A stretch of 64,000 nt of DNA from Alitta virens. Its lineage: Eukaryota; Annelida; Polychaeta; Phyllodocida; Nereididae. Numbering within the stretch: position 1 is the stretch's first letter; each line of letters begins with the position of its first letter. A model generated the notes under the pieces. It saw only the letters and a program-made list of their open reading frames with translations, ran no database searches and was not told where the DNA came from. Shown piece by piece: positions 1-12,000 of the stretch. Location of the stretch: contig OW028584.1 in NCBI GenBank assembly GCA_932294295.1, positions 29,076,470 to 29,140,469 of the forward strand, written 5' to 3'. A program made the position numbers and the translations under genes.

Positions 1-1570
1 TAAGTAAATCATTGTCCATTCTTTAACACTTACATTTACACATTCTCATGTTTTTACTGTTATTCTTTGTGTGGGTTCTTTGTTCCTGGCCACATTACAA
101 AGTTTGATATGTGTCATGTTTAGGCTCAAACTGAAAGATACTGTGGATTGACACTGACAAGCATAATTGATCTTGTCCAACACGCGTGTATTGAGCAGTC
201 TACTTCGTTAGTTCAGCTCATAAACACTGATAAAGGTATCCTTAATTGGTTTAAATGACTGGTCTATAAGGGTCAATTACATGTAGCTAAAGTGCAATTA
301 GAGAAGGACTGAGACGTTCTAATGACGGAATGATGAGCTAATTAAGGGTTCTGATTATAAGACAACGAAGTAACGCACGGAAAGACCAGTTAAATGACCA
401 ATGAACCAGTCCACATGATCATAACAAAGAGCAATGTACTGGGCCAGGAAAATTCGCTGTCCCCGATCCCAACTTCAACACATCATACCTCGTTTGCTGG
501 ACGCGGACGATGATCATTGTGGTTATTGCAGTTATTATAATGGTTGTGGTTGTGCATTCCGACAATACATGTAGTCCAGCTTCGCCCCTAGATTTTTTTC
601 ACAATTAGATAGTTCAGAATTGACAGCCAAATAAAAACAAGAAGTTGCAGTCCAATTGCTCATGTAAGGTCGCCACGGATTGGCTACCTGATGGATCCTC
701 AAAACGAGGCCTGAGTACGTCGTCCACTGCAAAACTAAAAATTTGCTCATAACAACTCTAATTAATTACATAACAAGACAAATAAATGCATCTGAGCATG
801 TATTATAGGCCATAATTTGCTGTATTTTAACAAAAATATATCTTGCAAAGTTTTGTCAACACTCGTCGATCAGCCAATCAGAGATCGTCTCTCATTTCTG
901 GATCTTCCCTAGGCCTTATTTTGATCGGTGACGTCATTCGCAGGTGCTCGCGAAATTAAATCCGCTAGATGGCTTCAGGTCCAAGAAATGATGCACTAGG
1001 TGCCTCTGCATGTCAAAAATTGCAAATAGCTGCAAATTGCCTTGACCTTTTGTGCACCTTAACCTAGCTGGACCTTGCATCAGTCATGCGGATCATATAT
1101 AAGCTAAAAATGATTTTGGGCAATGAGTAATAAGTTATTGCATTAGACCAGACAGCATAATTAGTAATAACATGCAACAGCAACTTTTTTTTTGTTTCCT
1201 TAAAAAATGCTGTTATTTCATTAAGATTGACTGCAATACTCGGTTCCTTTTTTTTTCATGTAATCCAAAACATCATTGTAATTAAATTTTGGGTCAAATA
1301 AATTAATTTCATTGTCATTGAGACTGTAAGCTAATATCAAAGAGGAGATATAGTACATATTCTCAGTGGTGATATTTTAAAAAGTGTAGCCACCCAGCGT
1401 TTATAGTAAAATATTTTTTTCTTTCAAGATATAATTACTGGTCTCTGTTCAATTTAAAATCAAATTTCCCTAACGTTTTGTAAGGGATATTTCTAAAGTG
1501 ATTTTTTTTTCCCCTTCCCCTTAGTACTTCAGCACACACTTCATCAGGGTTCTCAATAACAACAACAACG
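1..1570. other. Non-coding stretch left of BMPR2
   Basis: No convincing exon is seen on either strand; the longest open frames are short and of low quality. A CCAAT motif (AGCCAATCAG, about 872-881) lies about 50 bp from a perfect palindromic CRE (TGACGTCA, 929-936), a promoter-like pairing. However, TGACGTCA also occurs inside mobile elements elsewhere in this window, so it may be repeat-derived. The region probably lies beyond the BMPR2 poly(A) site and is otherwise unassigned. Confidence 0.5.
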
Positions 1571-4500
1571 ATTTTCGGTTAAGCAATTTTATTGCATACT
1601 CATGATTTTAAGCACTTTGTAAATAGAACTTATTATTAATGTAATAAATTGTAGAGCTAATAATCAGCACTTTTCAGTTTTACAGGGAGCACATTTTCTG
1701 CTCAGTGTTATAAGTACATGAACATACTATACAGAACCATGTACCACTTTTTTCCATCATCACGTACAACTCAAAGCACTACAGTTCTTCAGATAAGTTT
1801 GACTGGTTTTGTTACAGCATAACATCTTGCAAGAAGGATTTACAGTCAGTGGGCTACCGAGCACAAAATAAAGTATTTTATAATCAACATAAAAATAGAC
1901 AGCAGTGTCAGTTAACTATGAAGGGCAAGTCCAGATAACATCAGAAAAAGCTCGTAAAGATACAAATGATACATATTTTTAACAGAATATTATTACATCA
2001 ATAGCTATATATTTTGTACATGACTATGATTATCGTTAATATCAAGCAGCAATATTTATTGTGGAACTATGGAGAATTGGATAACAAAAAAAGCAACAGA
2101 GAATGTGAGGTCAACCTGGTTGGTGTCAAGTACTCAATTCTATCACGTCCTTCAGTTAACACACACACACACAACAAACATCTCGCAGAAAAGTGTATAC
2201 TTCTAGCACCAAGAGGCTTCTATAATTCTGACAACAAATACTGAATAGAAGTATGAGCTACGTTTCAGACTCTCCACAGTGTTACGATAAGCCACAATTT
2301 CACAATGATGTACAGAGATGATTAAAAACTTTATTTCAAACAATCTTTTCATCTTCATGCCTTAAAGTGATTAAATTCATAACAAACGTAATGTAATAAA
2401 AAAAAAAGAAATGTACAACAAAAAGCCGTAATATTCATTTCCACAACTTACCAATATGTTAACACATGCTGCATGGTTATTAATGTAAAACAAAATTCAG
2501 CACCTTTCAGGCTTAAAATCATTATTAGAAATTTTACAACCTCGGCATCTGTAAAATGAATATTGTGCCCCAAATGTTTCATTGGAATTAGGTCTGACCA
2601 CTTATTAAATCAGCAGAACATTTCTGACCAGCATTTCAGGTGACACTTTTGAAAGTCTGCTCTCTTTCCAAATCTTCAATGCTTACAGATATAATGAAAG
2701 TGAATGTTATATTTCATCTTGCAACTATTTCATCCAAAATGGCAAGCAAAACTGCACTAAAGTTTAACATATTGGCCCTTAAAATATAATCATGGAAATC
2801 TATTCATCTAGTGTGCGCAAACTGACATCAAATTCCAGCCATTAGCCTGATAGTGTCCTTGATAAATTAGTTAAAACGTTCTCAATTTTACTTAAATTTA
2901 TACATGTCAATGATCAGATAACCAATACATAAAAGTTTCATTTAACATGTCAAATAAGTTCGCAAATTACAAATGCTTTCTCAAAAGAGTACCGATTAGC
3001 AAATCAGCTAATCATGAACACCCACATAATAGGGTTTTATTCAAAGGAAATAATACAACCACATACTTGATTCTACTGTAAATTTGACAACATTACTAAT
3101 ATATTAGAGTCAACGGTCTGTAGCCATTGACTACAGCAAAGCCAAACAAGGCGACACTGCATTAACAAAATTTTTATACGACTAAATCTAAAAGCATCGT
3201 AAGTAAATCATTGCACATTTTTAGGCATCGGTTCATGCACCTTTGTATTTTGAGAAACAAGACCTCAATAGAGGCATGCAAATTACACAAATATATTAAA
3301 CTTAACACATTCTTTTATCAATATCATTTTTCACCAGGTTTGATATTAACCAGTTAAGTTAATACACACCTGGTACAAAGTCTCACAGCTTAGCTTATGC
3401 TACAAAAAGCAGTACACAAACAGAAAAAAAAGAATTTGCAAATACACAGCAACGGTTCCTATTAAATTCTTCACAGACGACTTTTTGTGCTTAGTGATAT
3501 AAGAACAGGTTACTGTAATTTTGACAATGATCAGAGTGCCCTAATTCGGAGCAAATATATATATATATATGTAATGCAATTATGCTTATAAATCACCATC
3601 ATAATACACATTTACCAAATCTTTTTGTAAGTAAACTTTCGAATAAAAATATGGCCACATCTTTAAAGAGTAATTCATCACAAAAAAATAGCAAAACGTT
3701 TAATTACACAGGTATGTACAAATTGATTTAAAAATAAATAAAAGGTCAAAATTGTCTTTTAAACTGTAAATGTATCGTGCATTTTGGACACAGGAAAAGC
3801 CACAAAAACTATCAAGAGTTCATCACAGTATGTTATGCAATTATATTAAATACAGCAATACAATAAAGCTAATTTATTCTTAATAATAAGGATGAAATAG
3901 AGCACTTACAATACCAGTGAACAATTCCCATCACTACATATCTCAAAAACTCATGTACGAGTCAGTATTAAAAAAAGAGACACAAGTGCTAACAAGAAAT
4001 AAGTGATTTCATCAATAAACGGTCGTAAACAGATAATATATATTAGTGATATAGATATCAATTATAGTTAAATAACTAATAAATCACTGGGTAAACACTA
4101 TGCTTGGAGCATATCCATACTAATCGGACCATTCATCATTTTAAAGTCTTAGCTTTTTAATGACTTCGTATCATATTTATCCTCATGTCGAGATGTTAGA
4201 GTAGTAGCATGCGTCTATAGATTAGAAGTAAAAACTGACAGTTGAGGGGTACACATTTATATCTCACGCTAGTATCTCAGACATTCACACAGTTTATCTT
4301 CGACTTTATACATTGAATACTTGCTTGCTTGCTAGCTATAACTGGCGGTGCTCTTTCGTTTTAAGTTATAACCAGATGACATTACAATGTCATTTACAAC
4401 TTGATCCCGACCTTTTAGCAATAATATTATCTACAAGTCTTGAGTGAAGACTGTATATTTATGCCTTGAGGATATATGATCAATATCTCAGCTTTTAAAG

Positions 4501-4834
4501 CATTCTCTTCCCATATATTTTGACTGCTCCAGGCCTAAGCACTTTGTACAATACATGACGTTTTAGAGATAATTAAAATAGCATTCCTGCAGTTAGAACT
4601 AGACATTAATAATGTCAAGTGTATCAATCATGCACTTATATATATATACTATATGTCTTACTGCAGTACACTGTCAATGATGTCATCCCCAAATGTAGTG
4701 TAACATCATAATATGTCATCTTAAATTACACAACCCTAGCCATTTGTATAACATAGTCAAGGCCGTTAAAGTTTATGTGTACAGTGTGATTAATTACAAT
4801 GTATTTATCCTTAATGAATTACGCATTTTGACGG
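1570..4834 (-). other. BMPR2: Probable BMPR2 3' untranslated region
   Basis: About 3.26 kb between the BMPR2 stop codon and a good candidate poly(A) signal. It is AT-rich, has no exon-like open frames and none of the dispersed repeats found in the introns, which fits selected transcribed sequence. Long 3' UTRs are typical of type II BMP receptors. The only simple repeats are a short (AC)n at about 2160 and an (AT)n run at about 3557-3570. The extent is inferred, since no transcript evidence is available here. Confidence 0.45.
1588..1593 (-). terminator. Probable BMPR2 poly(A) signal
   Basis: On the minus strand this reads AATAAA. About 45-60 nt further downstream on the same strand (1528-1545) is a GU-rich stretch (reverse complement of CAGCACACACTTCAT), the usual arrangement for cleavage and polyadenylation. 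Other AATAAA hexamers occur closer to the stop codon (for example 2330-2335), so alternative sites are likely. The choice of this one as the distal end is an inference. Confidence 0.45.
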
Positions 4835-7800
4835 CTAACATTTGTAGTCTACACTACCATTAGGCAGGTCATCACGCACGTTATTCAACTGGCGCAAAGA
4901 GATACAGGAATGTCCGACTAAAGGGTCAGTTTCGGACGCCTCCGCTCCATTTTGGTAGTTCATGTGTTTACCATGCTCAAAGACGTCACCGTTAGTTGTG
5001 ACTAGTCCTTGAGTAAAAGCCGACTGCTCATCTTCATCTGCAGAATTGTTATTGTTGTATCCGCTACGAGTGTCTTGCGCCAACAGAACATTGTGGTTAG
5101 AGTCAGCTTTTGTGACGTTCTGTTGTTGTGGTAACAGCGGCTGTTGAGGGGGCGGAGCCTGTGAAGGAGGTGGAGCTTGTTGCTGAGAAGGGGGTGGAGC
5201 TTGACCATAATTAAGAGCAACGACATCACCAGGTGGACATGAACTGGATGATAGTGAAGAAGATGAAGAGGTTTTCTGACTAGAATTCTGAGATGGTGGT
5301 CTGACCCCACTGGACATGCCAACAGCGCCCTCTAGCAGTGTCTCTTGGTCATCACTGGCCTCTATGCCCCTAGATTCGCGCACTTGACTGGGGTATGGTG
5401 GAGGAGGACCCATTTTGGGATGAGCGGTCTGTGTAATGGGAAGCGATGTGGGGCGGACCACTGGAGCACCATTCATTAGACACACCTCTGTAGGAACTTG
5501 TGAACTGAGCGGGCGTGGCTCAAGATTGGATTTATTCTCGTATGGACTTGCCGCGTCAGATATGTTCCTCTGGTGAGCATGTTTCATCATGGCTAGTTGG
5601 GGTGCGGGCGCTGGCTCTCTTAGGTTCTCCGTTGGAAAATAATTCTTATTATCCACCCCTTGATAACTCGAGTGATTGTTCTTCCAGAATGGATTTCTTC
5701 CAAAGAAGTTCAACCCCAATTTAGACATTTTCCCCTCCTTCGGTTTCTTCGAGTTGACCTTTGACTTTGACTGTGGGCTTTGTGGAACTGTCACAGCGTT
5801 ACTGTTTGGAGGAACGTTCGGTTGTTTTGGACGCACTACCATAGGTTGCTGGGTGTTGTGTACTTGATTCTGAAAATAGTTGGGTGGCAGCTGACGTACA
5901 GTAGGTGGAGCCATGGTAGCCTGCGGTGGAGACACCTGCTGTTGATTCAGCAAATCATTCTGTACAAGAGAACTCTCTAGATTGTCGCGGAGAGCCTCCA
6001 TGAGGTTATCAGTAAAGTTCATCGGGGGTGCCGAACCTTTAGTCTTGTCCACTAGAGAGTTACCCATTATGGCGAGTTCCTCGTCACTCCTTTTATGAGT
6101 ATTACGCTCCACTGTCGGATTCTGTCCTTGGTGGGGTTGAAGAACCTTGTGCGCTTTTGCAAAAACGAGATTCACATTGTTTTTTCCACCTGGAGGACGC
6201 GTTGAGGTCAACTCTGTCGGTGCCGAGTACTCACTTGGTGACCCAGTCAAGGTCGTGTCAGTGGTTGAGGCAGACACACTGTGGTCGGTACTGGACAATC
6301 GCGAGGGGCGAGGTAAAGTTGCGGCATGCTCTTCCACTCCTCTGTAACCATCTCCGTTACCGTCTGATGCTGGATTAGTTCCCGGGATAATGCTTCCAGT
6401 TGTATCATTGACGAACACTGGCTGATCGTTTGACAGATTGACCAGTTGGGGCATTTGATTGATTGTAGGAGTAACACCTGAAAAATTAAAAGCAATTTCT
6501 CATCACAAATTCAACCATCACTGCAAATTCACAAATGACGTTTTAAAGATTTCTTGATTTTGAAAATTATTAGATTAGATTATCTCAAATTCAGGGTTAG
6601 GTTGATGTTGCCATGTATCATATCACCTGTGTTTATTTTAATTTTTTTTAATAACCTAATCTTAAATAATTTGTAAACATGTGGTGCAAGCAATGTTTTC
6701 AGGCCATACTGCTCTAGTATTCAGGTAGTGTAATTTTCTCAGATAGTTTATTTATAATCATGATAATGGCAAAGGCATATGATGTATTGATATATAAAAT
6801 ATTTGGCCTAAATTGATGGATGGCCTCAAAACTGAATTGGACAGATTTGTGAGGTTATCACAATATGACAAATATAATTGGGCCAAAATTCTGGGTTGTC
6901 AATCAATTTAAGACAGCCATGTTAATGTGGGACAGGGTCTCCACAAAATGGGACAAAAACGTTAGCAAACCTCAACTTCTAACAGAAAATAACACCGCAA
7001 TAATCTAGATTTGATGTCTGAGCACCATGTTTTCCATCGTAAATTCTGTCCTTTCCTGTGGTTATGACAAAAGGCCATTATGATGACATGAATGCAAAAA
7101 ATCATCATTGAAAATACGGGAGAATTTAATTGTATAACTGAGGTGTCTTTTTACCAGCTTAACAGTTCGGGGGGGGGGGGGGGGGGGGGGGGGGTGGTTG
7201 GTTGTTATACTTTGACTTATTTTTGACATTTCAGTCCATTTTGCCATTTCACGCTTTGCATGAAAAAAAATATGCGTTTTCTCCAGCTTGGAAGTAAGTC
7301 GATGGTTGGTTGTTATACTTTGACTTATTTTTGACATTTCAGTCCATTTTGCCATTTCACGCTTTGCATGAAAAAAAATATGCGTTTTCTCCAGCTTGGA
7401 AGTAAGTTGAGGTTTGATTTATCATTGACAATTTTGTCCCAATTAATGCATGAAAAATCAATTATGATAGAAAAACGGATCAATATATTAATTTTGAATC
7501 CTACAATAACAAAGTCTGTGTATATCATCCATATACCTCACCTTTATTCCTGACATCCCACAGACTCATAATGTCCAGAATTCGTTCTTCCACACACAAC
7601 GCGGTCAACCTAGCCTCCGCATCCTGGTCCCAACAGTCTTCTATCGTCTCTTTAAAAGCTCGGACAGCGTGGTTCGTGTCCTTCCACACTGCTGGGAATC
7701 TTGGCCGAGTCTTGTTTCTTGAGACTAAGTTCTGCATGTCCTCAAATGTGGGGTGTATCCCAATATCTTCTTCAAAAGGCAGCTTATAATCTGGCACTGG

Positions 7801-9043
7801 CATTCCTGTTAATTAAGTAAATTGATTAATTACTTTAATTCTCTATGACAATGACAATGACAGTTTTTATTGGCTCCTTAAATAACACATAACAGTTATT
7901 ACATATTATAAAAATTTATAATTTTTTCCCAGAGTGGAGCAAGAAGACTCCCTCTAAGGCAATAAGTTTGCCGCTGTCGAGGGAGCCACCTTGTAAAAAA
8001 AAAAGAAAAAAAAAATATATATTATACATATATATATATATATATTACTATTTAAAGCATTGAAATATTAATAAATTATCAATAGGAAGGCATGCTATTG
8101 TTAAACAGCTAATATATAAATAACCTTTTAAAAAAAAGTAAATAAAATCTAGATTTAACGAGTGATGCAATCACCATTATTAATGACCTTTTGTGTCTAC
8201 TGAACTCTTGTTTTCTTCATTTAAACTTTCTCTTTTAAATTTCACAAGTGTACAAATTTATGTACGAATAAACGATATATAATACTTTCCTTACATATTA
8301 TTCTGCACGTTGCACTCATACAAATGTTTACTTTTAGACTGTCGTACACACTCGTACTAGGTTTAGTAAAATGTTTTGCACACTATCTGCAGATCAGTGA
8401 GCTTCAATTAGCGCCATAAATTACCATTAGCAAGTCTACACTGGACTGATAGGATTTAGCAAATATTCCTAATTCCCGTAAGACAGTTACAAATTCCACA
8501 TTTTGTCAAAAGAGAACAGCCATAATCTGAAATTGAGGTTTTGAACCAGACAAGAAACTAGTGACGCCACCTGCTGTATAATGTCACAAAAGCGCCACCT
8601 CTTGGATGCAGATGAATCAGTCCAATAAATACATACCTTGATATAAGTCAGTACAACGTGATCCAATCTCCCAGAAGATGAGACCAATTGCGTAGATATC
8701 TACTTGTTTCAAAGAGGCCTCGCAATCTCGCAAGTTCACAGCTCCTTCCAAGACTTCTGGTGCCATGTAACGCAAAGTTCCCACCTGAAAATGTAAATCC
8801 ATGGTACAATTAAGATTAGCATAATACACCAGAAGCTCATCTGAGCTATGTATCAATACCCTTGAAGAGATTTTGACCTTGATCCTGGCTAAATAGTCTT
8901 GTGTGGTGTGCGAACCTGTTGAATAGCTCATAAAGTCTATCAAGTCCGCAATCAAAACCAGGACTCTCAAGTGAGCTGAGCTACCAGCTTCACCACTAGG
9001 CCATTTAACTTTTAAGCTACAATTTCAACCAGGGGTCTCAGAC

Positions 9044-9086
<43 letters not shown>

Positions 9087-12000
9087 CAGATAGATAGACG
9101 ATAGGTAGATAGATAGATAAATAGATGGATGTAGGTAGATGTAGCTGGACTGGTAGATAGATAGATAGATAGATAGGTAGATAAATAGGTCTTTCACATG
9201 CCTCAGCATAGACAGGATGATTCAAAAGATTAACATGGTCTTACACATATTCTGTTGTGGCAGGTACAACTGATAGAAAATCTACATAATATATGTATTC
9301 CAGGAATGCTTACTCTTATAAAATAATTATGTATTTCTTCCAAAAGAACACTCCCTTTCAAGTTTCATTTTAAAATTGCATGAAACTCTAACCATATCCG
9401 ATCATATTACTTTTACAGTTTATATAATTTTATGGATGGAAGGGACAGTTTAAGGACCTCAACATTCAAATCATAAATAAATTGTCTGGAAACTTAGAAA
9501 CAAAAGGCTACAGAAGTGAGATGTTATGTTAGAGAAGCAAAATGTAGCGACGATTCCAAGAAAAGCAATCAGATGCCATGACGTACAAGTAGTAATTCCC
9601 TAGAAAGCACGCTTTTAGTTTCGAATATCAGGCAGGATGATTTTCACAGAAGAAGCCAGACAAACAACACCAGAAGCTCAAATAATTCTCAAAACGTTAA
9701 CAGTGACATGATGCTGTGCCATTCAATCCAATAAAAACGATAATCGGCAAAAAAGAGCGTCTAGACATATTTAGGGCACTTTGTTAAATGGATAATGTCA
9801 CTCATACTAGAAGCCTTTGACAGTTCACAAAAGCAGCATCATAAAAATTTGTAAAGAATGTAAGACACTTGATCAAAATTTACATGGCTGACACCATCCT
9901 TGGATGAACTAGAGATGGATTGGACACTTCGATACTTCAAAGGGTTCACACTGCGCTTCACTGCCTTCCAACTGACCAATTGATGATGCTGTAATATGAG
10001 CCAAATTTTACAACTCCCCCTCATTGATTCCATGGGGAAACAATGGAAAGGGGTGATAAATATGTATTCATATTGAACGAAATGCATATATTTCTAATGC
10101 ACACAGTATAAACTTGACATTTTTTTCCGTTCATTGTTTTTCAGTCTTAAATTTTATGTCTGTAGGCATCTAAATATCGGGAAATATATGAATAGGCAAG
10201 TTTTTATCAACATTTTATGACACATGTGTGCACATCTGCTGAAAATTAGGCATCTTTGAAGGTCTGTATCTCAGTTCAACAACTTACGACGATTAAGGCA
10301 TAATAACCAGTGCTCATGGAGTCAAGGTTTTAGCTTGCCCGAACATGCACGAAGCCATACAACGAACTTCGCCATCTTGTTCATCAGAGTGGCACAGCGT
10401 GAAAAATGTTTCTTTTCACCGGCGATTTGTACCAACTTCTACTGGACGAAATGCTACCAAAAAGTATATAGCTGTGAAGCAAGTTGTCCACTGCTTGCTG
10501 ACAAAACGCTAAGTCTGTAGAGTCATTTTTGTGGCGTGAATCGCAACACACAGACACTATTGTTTCGTGCCCATTGACTTAACATACTTTTTTTAATTTG
10601 CCGCCGACCTAGTTGTAAAAGCGGATACAATGCCTCGCCACGCTGGCTTCCGCGGACTGATACAAACAAAGGGGCAGCTCATGCTGCCGCCTTTGAATAA
10701 AGAATTTTGACTTTGAAATTTAGTGAGTTAATTGCTGCTGATGCAGGGCATCACTAATGAGGGGTGTGCTTACTGAAGCGCAGTGTGAACATCAAAGAAT
10801 CAATGCATTTAAGGAAGCAGCAGGTCCTTGGGCCAGCTCTTGGCGATTTTGATTTTTTTTAATTCACCTAATAATGGATATTGTTTTATTACTTTTGAAG
10901 TGTCCAATCCTTCTCTAGTTCATCCAAGCGCCATCGAACCTCTCCCACATAACATACCAGCAAGCTAAAGGAGCTAAATTAGCTAACAAGCTAATCTAAG
11001 TACTTATATTCGATGTCACAATGTTACTTGGTCTGGGGCTTAGTCAGCTTCTATGACCAGCTGCCAGAGGCAGACATAATGATGAGATGACAAGGCTTGA
11101 AGTCCATGCCATGTTACACATTTATCTTATGAGTGGGTTCTTTTTCTTGCCTCAGCATAGACACTGAGTACAAGACCAAAAAATTAACGTCGTGCGAGTG
11201 ACACGTAGCTGAAGAGTGCGTGGGTTGTGGATCGAACTTAAAACAATTCTAAGGACATGTAGCAAATTTGAAATAGAACTTTTTTAAAAACGAAAGTATT
11301 GTACGGGCACTCCCCTGAGCTATAACTGACCCAGATGTTGTTCCCATGAGCCGTTAAATTGGAAGTGTATTGTACTTTGTGTCTATGCTTAGAGATGTTC
11401 AGGTATCTAAACGACCATGGGTAAATGTTTAACATGGTGTGGATTCCAAGCCTTATCTTCTCATCATTACGTCTGCCTCTGGCAGCTGGTCATATAAGCT
11501 GAGCTTCAGACCAGTAGCATTGAGATCATTGAATGCAAATGAGTTTGGGGCCTTAATTTGTGAGAAAGCCTCATTAGTGAAGGGGTCAAAAATGGAATTT
11601 ATGGGCATTGTCTCATGAAGTCAATTAATTTCTAGAGCTAAATGATTATCATTATTCCGTTACCTGGGGCAATTAAAAGAGTTACATCGTTTGTTTCATT
11701 AAAATGTCAACTAGTAATTGTAAGGCATTTAAAAATGATGGAAAAATTGCTCTTCTACACGATCATGACAACCTGTGTCATTTAATCCATCTTTTGCGCA
11801 CATAGATGCGGATTTAAACCAAGCTAGAATCAGAATCAGAACATTTCCATATTCATTTCTACCTGTTTAAAATATCCTACATTGCAGACAAAAAAGCCAA
11901 ATTGATAAAATGTAACACTAGAACATATATTACATTATGTCATATATACATGATATATGTAATAGCAAGCTGCAAAGTTTAAATGCACTTCTTATGTGTA

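Noticed and set aside
5002..6495. Several 60-106 aa frames overlapping the large BMPR2 exon on both strands
   Set aside because: All are shadows of the BMPR2 tail frame, which is continuous with the kinase exons.
9012..9225. Open frames encoding [13 protein letters not shown] repeats
   Set aside because: They read through the (GATA)n microsatellite; a tetranucleotide repeat stays open in several frames and has no coding meaning.
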